A stretch of 57,283 nucleotides of DNA, from positions 1 to 57,283 of the forward strand of contig QAMK01000030.1 of the NCBI GenBank assembly GCA_003149915.1, given 5' to 3'. Both the position numbers and the translations under genes were made by a program. The notes beneath the pieces are model-generated. The model did not search any database. It was given only the letters and a program-made list of their open reading frames with translations, and was not told the DNA's origin. The stretch is from Bacillota bacterium (GTDB lineage: Bacteria > Bacillota_I > Bacilli_A > RF39 > UBA660). Positions 43,920 through 50,754 of this stretch are shown piece after piece; within the stretch, counting starts at the first letter, position 1; each line of letters begins with the position of its first letter.

Positions 43920-44942
43920 TTAATTGGAAAAATTACCAAATTTTGCCAATTCTTCATAACAGACGTGATGCAAATCTAAATCTTTAATTATATTTTGAGG
44001 AGTACATTCTAAATATAAAGATTCATCCACTTCAATATTACCTTTATCACTATCAATATAAATAGCAAGAGGCTTTGAAATACCAATCGCGTAACTTAAT
44101 TGTACACTACACCAATGCAAACGATATTTTTTTAAATATCGTTTGGCAATCTCTCTTGCTTTATAAGCACCACTTCTATCCACTTTAGTTGGATCTTTTC
44201 CACTAAAAGCACCGCCACCAACTTTTGCAAAAGATTGATAACTATCTACTACAATCTTTCTACCCGTAAGACCGGCATCCCCTTCAAATCCACCGATTAG
44301 AAACCTTCCAGTCGGATTAATCAAAAATTTTTCTACCAAAATTTGGTAATAATTACAAATCTTTAAACATTCATCTCGAATCATCTGATCTAACTCTTCC
44401 CTATGACATTCATCATTTTGGTAAGAAATGGTAAAATAACGAATCTTTTTCAACTTCCAATTCTCATCATACTCGCCAGTAATTTGTGCTTTGCCATCAG
44501 ATCCTAAGTAAGGGCACTCTTTTCTTTTTTCATCGTACCACCTACTAAGTTTCTGTAAAATGACCATAGCAGTAGGTAATAGCTCTTCGGTATCATCGCA
44601 CGCATAACCAAACATCATTCCTTGATCCCCTGCTCCACCAACTTCGTCATTAGTACCTAGTGCAATATCTGGACTCTGACATCCTAAATTATTGATAATT
44701 TCATAATCACTTAAATAACCAATATCACGTAGAACTCTTCTTACAACACGTTCTACATCGACTTTAGCAACTGATGTAACTTCACCAGTAACAAAGATTT
44801 TTCCTTTACCTCCCATTACCTCGATTCCACATCTTGCATTTTCATCTTGTTTTAAATATGCATCTAATAATGCATCACTAATTTGATCGCAGACTTTATC
44901 TGGATGTCCACGAAATACAATTTCATTTGAATATAATCTCAT
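43920..44942 (-). CDS. metK: S-adenosylmethionine synthetase, short divergent form
   Basis: Makes SAM from methionine and ATP. Diagnostic motifs are FRGHPDKVCDQISDALLDAYL, TGEVTSVAKVDVE, GAGDQGMMFGYACDDTEELLP, NPTGRFLIGG, GLTGRKIVVD and GAFSGKDPTKVDRSGAY. At 340 residues it is about 50 shorter than the usual 390-400, and it ends in AKFGNFSN where typical enzymes have a longer tail after YGHFGR. All active-site segments visible are intact. A complete SAM-I riboswitch lies in its leader, so it is regulated like a housekeeping gene although it stands in an island next to three DNA-methyltransferase systems. The 3' end overlaps a copy of the 23-bp repeat. Confidence 0.93.
   Translation of the reverse strand: MRLYSNEIVFRGHPDKVCDQISDALLDAYLKQDENARCGIEVMGGKGKIFVTGEVTSVAKVDVERVVRRVLRDIGYLSDYEIINNLGCQSPDIALGTNDEVGGAGDQGMMFGYACDDTEELLPTAMVILQKLSRWYDEKRKECPYLGSDGKAQITGEYDENWKLKKIRYFTISYQNDECHREELDQMIRDECLKICNYYQILVEKFLINPTGRFLIGGFEGDAGLTGRKIVVDSYQSFAKVGGGAFSGKDPTKVDRSGAYKAREIAKRYLKKYRLHWCSVQLSYAIGISKPLAIYIDSDKGNIEVDESLYLECTPQNIIKDLDLHHVCYEELAKFGNFSN
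43930..43952 (-). repeat. 23-bp repeat, copy b (3' end of metK)
   Basis: Plus-strand AATTACC AAATTTTGCC AATT, three mismatches from the consensus copy at 48783. It overlaps the last codons of metK, in the same orientation as the other four copies. Confidence 0.7.
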
Positions 44943-44981
44943 TTTTCTTATCTCCTTTCATATTACTGAAACGAAATAAAG

Positions 44982-45102
44982 AAAAAAACAAGTTCATAGG
45001 AACTTGTTCAAAGCTCCTCATCGTACGGCTTTAGCACCTAACTCAATAGGTTGCTGTAGTTTCACAGGGCCAGTCCCTCCACTACTCTTTATAAGGTTTC
45101 AG
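44982..45102 (-). ncRNA. SAM-I riboswitch (S box) with terminator, metK leader
   Basis: Minus-strand leader contains the SAM-I core: CTTATAAAGAG, GTGGAGGGACTGGCCC, TGAAAC, GCAACC and GGTGCTAAAGCC. Downstream comes a terminator hairpin, AACAAGTTC-CTAT-GAACTTGTT followed by TTTTTTTC (about 44985-45010). High SAM should favour termination before metK. Notably, CTGAAAC...ATAAAG at the 5' edge is also complementary to CTTTAT...GTTTCAG right after the terminator (44964-44980), so it might form a competing long-range helix. Confidence 0.94.
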
Positions 45103-45109
45103 TAAAATA

Positions 45110-45115
45110 ATTATA
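45110..45115 (-). promoter_or_regulatory. Extended -10 promoter of the SAM riboswitch/metK unit
   Basis: Minus-strand TGTTATAAT, with expected transcription start about 45103, immediately before the riboswitch. Confidence 0.6.
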
Positions 45116-45143
45116 ACATATAACTTATGAAATTATAAATTTT

Positions 45144-45725
45144 TTATAATAAATCTGTAATCAACTTCATAAAAGTGTTTTTTTTATTAGCAATTTTATT
45201 CATTAAAAGCAAATATCTATCATTAATAGCAAAATAATATTTTTTATTTTTTGTAAAACCGCCATACTCATCATCCGAACAATCAATTAATTTAATTATT
45301 TCTAATTCTTCTAGTACTCTTATTCCCATTCTAGAGTACGTTAATTGAGCTATTTTTTTAAATCGTTTGACTTGAGGATTGTAAAATTCTTGTAGTATTA
45401 AAATACATGAATAATCAAGTAAATTCAATTTATTTTCCATTTGCTTTTCATCTATATATAAATAGTATTTTTTTAATATGTAGTGATAAATTCTTTGTAT
45501 AAGAGAGCTGATTATATATACCCCAATGGCAATTAGCAATATAATAATCATCATAGTAATTACCCTATTTATTCCTAATTTATTTTGTATATAATTAAAT
45601 ACTGTCGAAGGTAATATAATATATATCAATACAGAAAAGAAAAAATACACGCAAATAGTTTTAAGCTCACTATTTGTCAACCTGTTTAAAAATGCCATGA
45701 ATTTATCAGTCATATTTATTTTCAC
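45144..45725 (-). CDS. Two-helix membrane protein with cytoplasmic winged-helix-like domain
   Basis: A 193-residue protein. Two transmembrane helices lie at about 24-44 and 55-78 (ICVYFFFSVLIYIILP; TMMIIILLIAIGVYIISSLI). The C-terminal ~110 residues look like a winged-helix or DNA-binding-like fold (LDYSCILILQEFYNPQVKRF, YSRMGIRVLEELEIIKL). This two-helix-plus-domain plan resembles SieB-type superinfection-exclusion proteins, but sequence identity is not evident. It begins 19 nt after the 242-residue gene and ends before the metK promoter. Together with its two upstream neighbours it may form a small unassigned unit. Confidence 0.68.
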   Translation of the reverse strand: MKINMTDKFMAFLNRLTNSELKTICVYFFFSVLIYIILPSTVFNYIQNKLGINRVITMMIIILLIAIGVYIISSLIQRIYHYILKKYYLYIDEKQMENKLNLLDYSCILILQEFYNPQVKRFKKIAQLTYSRMGIRVLEELEIIKLIDCSDDEYGGFTKNKKYYFAINDRYLLLMNKIANKKNTFMKLITDLL

Positions 45726-45743
45726 CTCATAATTTAATCATAA

Positions 45744-46472
45744 TTACCATAACCATGGTTGTTCAAAACATTGATACGCAATATCTGTTGTAGTAGATTC
45801 ACGGTAATATTTATATGAAATCGAATGTGGTGGATATAGTTTTTCTTGTTCATAAAAAAATGGTTGTTCCCAAAGATGGTGGTTAGAATCCTCAAATAAA
45901 ATTGAAAGTGTTGCACTGATTGGAAGATATGGTAAATGATCTTTTTCAAAATAAATTCGAATCTTAATTTTTTCATTTTTTTGAAGCATCTTATCAAAAC
46001 AATAATTATAATTTACAAAATGATTATCAACTATGTATGAAAGCGAATCATATTTAACTAATATTATTGATTTCTTATCATTAGAAACGATATCTAAATA
46101 ATTAATATCACTTTTACCAGTATTCTTTAAAATATAATCCATATAATCGAAATTTTTATTGTTTTTAATATTTTTAGAATAGATAATCTTGTAATCTTTA
46201 TTGTTATCATAAGTCACAGAAAAACTCCCAACAAAAATTTCAATGTCTATAGGAATGTGATTGTATTTTTCAGAATTTCGTTCAATACACAACACAGGTT
46301 TGTTCTCAGTCGCCACCTTTTTTTCTTCACGCATCGCTTCTTTACGACGTTCTTTTTTTTCTATACTATTAAAATATAAGGTTGAAATGAAATTTAACAA
46401 CCATCCGATAATAACACCTAATAAAGTTGCCAAAAAACTATTGGCATTAATATAATCAAAAATATTTTTCAA
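45744..46472 (-). CDS. Hypothetical N-terminally anchored protein, 242 aa
   Basis: Unrecognised protein. One transmembrane helix lies at about residues 10-33 (NSFLATLLGVIIGWLLNFIS), then a basic/acidic helical stretch (EKKERRKEAMREEKKVA). The rest is a soluble, beta-rich domain (DIEIFVGSFSVTYDNN, ILKNTGKSDINYLDIVSND) probably in the cytoplasm. No catalytic motif is seen. It follows the 346-residue gene by about 78 nt and precedes the two-helix protein gene by 18 nt. The codon and base use is AT-rich, like the whole 40-57 kb part, which suggests horizontal transfer. Confidence 0.66.
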   Translation of the reverse strand: MKNIFDYINANSFLATLLGVIIGWLLNFISTLYFNSIEKKERRKEAMREEKKVATENKPVLCIERNSEKYNHIPIDIEIFVGSFSVTYDNNKDYKIIYSKNIKNNKNFDYMDYILKNTGKSDINYLDIVSNDKKSIILVKYDSLSYIVDNHFVNYNYCFDKMLQKNEKIKIRIYFEKDHLPYLPISATLSILFEDSNHHLWEQPFFYEQEKLYPPHSISYKYYRESTTTDIAYQCFEQPWLW

Positions 46473-46550
46473 AATCTCTCACCCACTTTTAATATCATAA
46501 GTTTTTGTGTATTTTTTGCAGTATAAATGTTTTAATTTTTTAATATCAGA

Positions 46551-47591
46551 TTAGTCAATTACACTGTTTCCTTCTAAAACTGCAATTACATTTATTAAAG
46601 AAATAACAGAAACAATTGTAATCTCAACTTGTTGTTTATTTAAATTCTCCATTTTATGAACTAAAGTATCAGCCAAATCGGTCGTTGTCTTAGAATACTT
46701 CCTAAAGTCTTCGTTTTCTTGACACGGTAATTTATAATTAAAATATTCATAAAACATTGTTTTATACTGTCCCTTTGAAGGAACAGATGATTTATTATCA
46801 ACATGAAACTTTGTATCGTAAATCTCATTAGCTAAATCACAATAAAGATGACGACACATCGCACCTATACCATTAAATTCATCCACTGATACTGCCGTTC
46901 TAAAATGTTTTTTTATATCATAAACAGTTTGATTTATTTTACTCCATCCAGTATATTGTAAAATGTTCACCGTTTGATTACCTGCATTGTCAATTATTTT
47001 AAGAATCGGATCATAAAGATTAGAAACATAAATCCTTCTACTTTTATAATCAGGAAAATTTGCTTTACAATATTTCAATGCCTCATTTAAATTATTATAG
47101 GGATTATCATGTTTTATTTTTAAATCACTTAGTGCTATGCTCACAAAAGAATATAATGATTGATACTTATCAACTACTTCTTTAATTGTTTTCTTATTTT
47201 GAAACACATCAAGTAAAATATTTTTTAATAATTGAATCTTGTTTATTAATTCATTTTTACTACAATAAGAAGCAATTTTATCCAAATTCACATAATACTG
47301 TATTTTAGGTCTAATCACCACTTTAGAAATAAAAATGTCGCTACCATCAAAAATAATGTTAAGTTGCTTTTTTAAATAATCATTTAATCTTGAATTAATT
47401 GTCATTTCAGAAAACTTTTTTGCATCTATTTCAAAAATCATATTATAGCACAAATTGCCATAGGAATCATAAAAGGATTCTGAAGACAAATTACTACTGT
47501 ACAAAAAATCACATAATTCATAATGGCCACGAGTTTCCATCATCGATATTAAAGTACTAATAATCTTTTCATAAATTTCATTTAACTGCAT
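46551..47591 (-). CDS. Hypothetical protein, 346 aa
   Basis: Unrecognised, mostly helical soluble protein. The C-terminal half shows HFRTAVSVDEFNGIGAMCRH and LYCDLANEIYDTKFHV, then a helical stretch ending KQQVEITIVSVISLINVIAV; this helical character recalls HEPN or Abi-type proteins of defence islands, but the R-x4-6-H motif is not clearly present. AAAAGGAG lies 8 nt before the ATG. It is preceded by a 240-nt region that holds a promoter-terminator unit (47690-47771). It is first of three consecutive unassigned genes. Confidence 0.66.
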   Translation of the reverse strand: MQLNEIYEKIISTLISMMETRGHYELCDFLYSSNLSSESFYDSYGNLCYNMIFEIDAKKFSEMTINSRLNDYLKKQLNIIFDGSDIFISKVVIRPKIQYYVNLDKIASYCSKNELINKIQLLKNILLDVFQNKKTIKEVVDKYQSLYSFVSIALSDLKIKHDNPYNNLNEALKYCKANFPDYKSRRIYVSNLYDPILKIIDNAGNQTVNILQYTGWSKINQTVYDIKKHFRTAVSVDEFNGIGAMCRHLYCDLANEIYDTKFHVDNKSSVPSKGQYKTMFYEYFNYKLPCQENEDFRKYSKTTTDLADTLVHKMENLNKQQVEITIVSVISLINVIAVLEGNSVID

Positions 47592-47689
47592 CCTACAAAC
47601 TCCTTTTAAACAATAAATAAATTTTTAACAAATAAAGAAAGAAGATAATGATACATAATCTATCTAACATATCTGCACAAATCAAACAC

Positions 47690-47771
47690 TAAAAAGACCA
47701 GCACAAAAACTTCATAACATAATAAAGTCTGTACTAGCCCTTTACTTTCCATGTCTTCTAATCTGATTATA
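47690..47771 (-). ncRNA. Candidate short RNA: promoter followed by intrinsic terminator
   Basis: Minus-strand extended -10 TGTTATAAT (TATAAT 47766-47771), with expected start near 47759. About 20 nt later comes a strong hairpin, GGGCTAGTACA paired with TGTGCTGGTCT by 7 Watson-Crick and 4 G-U pairs, an inner ACTT/AAGT, and a final TTTTT. The G-U pairs exist only on the minus-strand RNA. The unit would give an RNA of about 70 nt, or act as the terminator of the preceding ADP-ribosylglycohydrolase unit or an attenuator for the 346-residue gene. A 30-codon frame (47660-47752, starting MESKGLVQTLLCYEVFVLV) also runs through it. Confidence 0.4.
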
Positions 47772-47816
47772 ACACGTTTTAAAAAAGTTTACTATATAAA
47801 CCAAAGGAATATCAAA

Positions 47817-47839
47817 TAATTACCAAAATTTACCAATTA
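47817..47839 (-). repeat. 23-bp repeat, copy c (3' end of ADP-ribosylglycohydrolase gene)
   Basis: One mismatch from the 48783 copy. It contains the stop codon region of the gene and its minus-strand reading is AATTGGTAAATTTTGGTAAT. Confidence 0.75.
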
Positions 47840-48765
47840 TTATCCATCGTATGCACAAAACTAGAAAGATAAGAATTTAATGAATCCTTTCCCTCTAAAC
47901 TATCAATCCATTTTTGTGGAATAGATGAATACCCATACAAGATACCTGCCATAGAACCTGTAATTGCTCCAACCGTATCGGTGTCATTTCCTAAATTAAT
48001 AGATCCTATAATGGCTTGTGCAAAACTATCTGTATGCAATATAACCCACAACGCTGCTTCCAAAGTACTAACAACATATCCAGATGAACTAATCTCATCT
48101 ACAGAAAGAGATAATAATTCAGAACTCAAGATTCTTTTATATTGTTCAAGAGAGTCACTAGAAAACATTGTATAATCTTGTTGACTAAGTAATTGATAAC
48201 TATCTATTTTATTCTTACCTGATAATAAAAGAAGAATATAACAAACATAGATGTAACAGCCCAAAATGCTAATCTCATGAGCATGAGTAATAGAAGAAAC
48301 ATTTTTTACAATAGAATAAATCTCTTTAGAATTCAAATGACAATTATAACAATAAAATGCAATTGGAAGCATTCTCATTAAGGATCCATTTCCGTTTTCA
48401 AGATAACTTGTCCCACCACATTTTGTTGCATCTTTCTTTTGATTCCAATAGCGAAACAAAGCATTCTGAGTAATCTTTCCAACACCAAACACCAAGTTCG
48501 TAGCAGTATATTTTGCATAATTAATCCAATCACAAAAACGATTGGCAATATCGTCACAATCAATTGCATGAGTAGTAGAAATAGAATCCATAGTAGCCAA
48601 AGTCATAGAAGTATCATCAGACCAAACTCCTTTTGGAAGATTATGACTACCATCACCAATCATCTTAGTTACAGGATGTTGATTTAATTTTTCTCTACTC
48701 ATAAATTCTAGCGGAACGCCCATAGCATCACCAATTACAAAAGCGTATAAAGCATCTTTAATCAT
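47830..48765 (-). CDS. ADP-ribosylglycohydrolase family protein
   Basis: A 311-residue member of the DraG/ARH family, which removes ADP-ribose from proteins, nucleic acids or small molecules using two metal ions. Conserved acidic metal ligands are visible in ALYAFVIGDAMGVPLEFMSR, LPKGVWSDDTSMTLATMDS, and the C-terminal NLGNDTDTVGAITGSMAG. The THAHE segment (SSITHAHEISILG) is also typical. GAAGGAAG precedes the ATG. It lies 40 nt after the HAD-family gene. Two copies of the 23-bp repeat bracket it (48783 and 47817). In an island like this, a role in reversing toxin- or phage-induced ADP-ribosylation is possible, but unproven. Confidence 0.93.
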   Translation of the reverse strand: MIKDALYAFVIGDAMGVPLEFMSREKLNQHPVTKMIGDGSHNLPKGVWSDDTSMTLATMDSISTTHAIDCDDIANRFCDWINYAKYTATNLVFGVGKITQNALFRYWNQKKDATKCGGTSYLENGNGSLMRMLPIAFYCYNCHLNSKEIYSIVKNVSSITHAHEISILGCYIYVCYILLLLSGKNKIDSYQLLSQQDYTMFSSDSLEQYKRILSSELLSLSVDEISSSGYVVSTLEAALWVILHTDSFAQAIIGSINLGNDTDTVGAITGSMAGILYGYSSIPQKWIDSLEGKDSLNSYLSSFVHTMDNNW

Positions 48766-48782
48766 CTCTATCTTCCTTCAAA

Positions 48783-48805
48783 TAATTACCAAATTTTACC
48801 AATTA
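48783..48805 (-). repeat. 23-bp repeat, copy d (consensus copy, between HAD and ADP-ribosylglycohydrolase genes)
   Basis: Plus-strand core TTACCAAATTTTACCAATTA preceded by TAA: two TTACCAA heptamers with a 10-bp period. It begins 2 nt after the stop codon of the HAD-family gene. Confidence 0.8.
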
Positions 48806-48807
48806 TT

Positions 48808-49287
48808 TTATAAAATCTTTTTTAATGTTTTTACAACCTCGAATTCACTATTAGAATTCGAATCCAAATTAAAATATAAAGACTTACCACCATGCTGTTG
48901 CCAATCTCTTAAATTTTGAATACTATCATCAATTAGTACCTCTCCATTTCGAGGTAAATAGATAGAACTCTTCTGAATCTTAGGTGGAACAAATAAAATT
49001 GGAATCGTAACATTTTGACTTCGTAAAACATCAACCTTAGCCTGCATCTCAAGTAATGTATGTATTTTTGTTAAAATTGCAATACTCTTTTGACGTTCTT
49101 GTGCCTCTAAAATATATTCAATAGAACGATTAATTACCTTAGAATCTTCTAATAATTGATACCAATCTAACTGATCAAAGAATTCATTCCAACTAATATC
49201 AGGGCACTCACTTTTCATTTTTACAATTCTTTCTTCTGTATCATAAATAACACCATCAAAATCAATTAATGTATCATACCTTAACAT
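48808..49287 (-). CDS. Small HAD-like phosphatase (5'-nucleotidase-type)
   Basis: A 159-residue haloacid-dehalogenase-like protein. Motif I is DFDGVIYDTEE (nucleophile Asp and second Asp), the T/S motif is in SIAILTKIHTLLEMQ, and the C-terminal acidic motif is EVLIDDSIQNLRDWQQHGG. The cap is small, as in cytosolic nucleotidases that dephosphorylate nucleoside monophosphates; the substrate is not known. The ATG at 49287 has AGGAGTG 6 nt upstream. It is 60 nt after the 188-residue gene and 40 nt before the ADP-ribosylglycohydrolase gene, with a 23-bp repeat in each gap or gene end. Confidence 0.85.
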   Translation of the reverse strand: MLRYDTLIDFDGVIYDTEERIVKMKSECPDISWNEFFDQLDWYQLLEDSKVINRSIEYILEAQERQKSIAILTKIHTLLEMQAKVDVLRSQNVTIPILFVPPKIQKSSIYLPRNGEVLIDDSIQNLRDWQQHGGKSLYFNLDSNSNSEFEVVKTLKKIL

Positions 49288-49346
49288 TTTAAACACTCCT
49301 AATCTCAAAATAAGCTCAAAACTCTTTCTTTAATTTTAACAGACCT

Positions 49347-49913
49347 TTATATATTTTCAAAAGAAAGAGTTTTATCTTTGCTTCGACAATTACCAAAATT
49401 TTCCAATTTATCCCTATCTCTTTCTAAACAATGCAAAGACATTTGATAAAACATCTTAAGACTAAGAGCATAATCTAAAGGTTGGTGCTTCATAGAAAGT
49501 AAATTTTCTATTAATTCATTTTTGAATATCAAGTAAGATTCCAAATAATTTTGAAAAGCTGTCTTAAAGTCAATTTGATTTAAAAGAAGCAAACACCTAA
49601 CCCCATAATCAGAATAATCATAAGGTGTTTCACACATCTTAATTACCGTATCAAATGCAAATGATGCATTTATTTCTCTATCTTTTATAATTCTATTTTC
49701 AGATAAAGCAATTAAAAGACATGAGGCATATTGAAATGTAGTTAATTTTCTATCATACTCTTTCTCTACCAATGTAGATAACTGTCTGTATTTCTCAATT
49801 GCACAATAAATCGGAAAATGATGAATTAATCGAAGTGAAACATAATTTTTTTGTAATCCATACAATATTAAATCAACTAATTCGTCATCTGTTAAATTAA
49901 TATCTTCTCTCAT
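49347..49913 (-). CDS. Hypothetical protein, 188 aa
   Basis: Unrecognised, helix-rich soluble protein. From the ATG at 49913 (GGAGAG 7 nt upstream) it begins MREDINLTDDELVDLILYGL. No membrane helix or motif is present; the middle (CLLIALSENRIIKDREINAS) suggests a helical-repeat protein. The extra 21 residues of the longest frame are hydrophobic and lack a ribosome binding site. It carries its own promoter (TTGTCA, 17 bp, TTTATA; 49948-49976), and directly upstream of the -35 lies repeat copy f. Its last 20 codons contain repeat copy e. Confidence 0.65.
   Translation of the reverse strand: MREDINLTDDELVDLILYGLQKNYVSLRLIHHFPIYCAIEKYRQLSTLVEKEYDRKLTTFQYASCLLIALSENRIIKDREINASFAFDTVIKMCETPYDYSDYGVRCLLLLNQIDFKTAFQNYLESYLIFKNELIENLLSMKHQPLDYALSLKMFYQMSLHCLERDRDKLENFGNCRSKDKTLSFENI
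49387..49409 (-). repeat. 23-bp repeat, copy e (inside 3' end of 188-aa gene)
   Basis: Four mismatches from the 48783 copy. It encodes LENFGN, about 13 codons before the stop codon. Confidence 0.6.
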
Positions 49914-49947
49914 ATAAAAACTCTCCAGTACCGTTATTGTAACACAA

Positions 49948-49976
49948 TATAAAACAAAGTATAATTTTTTTGACAA
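49948..49976 (-). promoter_or_regulatory. Promoter of the 188-aa/HAD/ADP-ribosylglycohydrolase unit
   Basis: Minus-strand TTGTCA, 17 bp, TTTATA. The -35 begins immediately next to repeat copy f. Confidence 0.5.
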
Positions 49977-49999
49977 TAGTTGCCAAATTTTACCAATTA
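49977..49999 (-). repeat. 23-bp repeat, copy f
   Basis: Two mismatches from the 48783 copy. It lies between the terminator of the upstream frameshifted gene (50006-50032) and the -35 of the 188-residue gene. Confidence 0.75.
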
Positions 50000-50005
50000 A
50001 ATTTT

Positions 50006-50032
50006 AAAAAAAGAGAACTTTATTATGTTCTC
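50006..50032 (-). terminator. Intrinsic terminator upstream of the 188-aa gene
   Basis: Minus-strand GAGAAC-ATAATAAA-GTTCTC followed by TTTTTTTAAAA. It closes the unit of the frameshifted gene at 50184-50604. Confidence 0.8.
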
Positions 50033-50183
50033 AACAATTTATATATGCATTAACTACTAATTAGGATTTTCGACTTTTTTTCTTTCAGGGCGGTGAAAGT
50101 CATCTTTTAAAATAATTAGATAAAAATCGATTCCTTGTAGTGTATGTTAGCTCTGGTTGTGAAAAGTTGCAAGTAGTTTTTTA

Positions 50184-50604
50184 TTAAATTGTTTTCCATC
50201 TGCCAGTATCTAAATCTATAAAGTTATCTAATTTAATTCTTCCTGTAAAGTTTTCTTCATACTCACCATTTATAGTTTGACTATCAAATTTAAAACTAAG
50301 ATTATAAAGTTTGCCTTTTTTTGTTCTTTGTATTAAATTATTATTTAACATAAAATTAATTATTCGAGATTGATATTCTATATCATCATAGTTTATGTAA
50401 AAACAAATTACACCCGTTTTTTCTTTAGTTAAGCTTAAGTTACTACATTTACATGCATAACAAACTTTTTCTTCTACTGCCATACTACAATTTTTTTGCA
50501 AAATCTTCTTCACTAAAAAAAATCATCCACTTTCCACATTTATCTGGTTTAAGGAATTTTTCTTTTTCTGTAGAATAACAACAACATACTCCAACTTCTT
50601 TCAT
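50184..50604 (-). pseudogene. Frameshifted gene, DUF1917/Bles03-like (tentative)
   Basis: From the ATG at 50604 (GGAGTG 6 nt upstream) the frame reads MKEVGVCCCYSTEKEKFLKP, then GKWMIFFSEEDFAKKL and stops at TAG. One base fewer in the run of seven A near 50500 would instead give AKKNCSMAVEEKVCYACK and continue to the stop at 50184. The joined protein of about 140 residues, with GKWMIFF...GVICFYINYDD...DTGRW, resembles the DUF1917/Bles03 family. A homopolymer indel, a sequencing error or programmed +1 frameshifting could explain this. The 109-codon frame starting at 50513 lacks a ribosome binding site. Confidence 0.6.
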
Positions 50605-50754
50605 TTTGAACACTCCACTTCGCTTTTTTTATATATTTTTTTTAATTTATTCTTTATCAAATTTATATAACAATTCATAAAAAATAGAGTTTTATTCTAA
50701 AATAGTCCATTATAAAAATAATTTAATGTTTTTTCTTAACTTAATAATATATAA

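Noticed and set aside
45734..45997. 87-codon frame overlapping the 242-aa gene
   Set aside because: It is in another frame of a well-supported gene and lacks a ribosome binding site.
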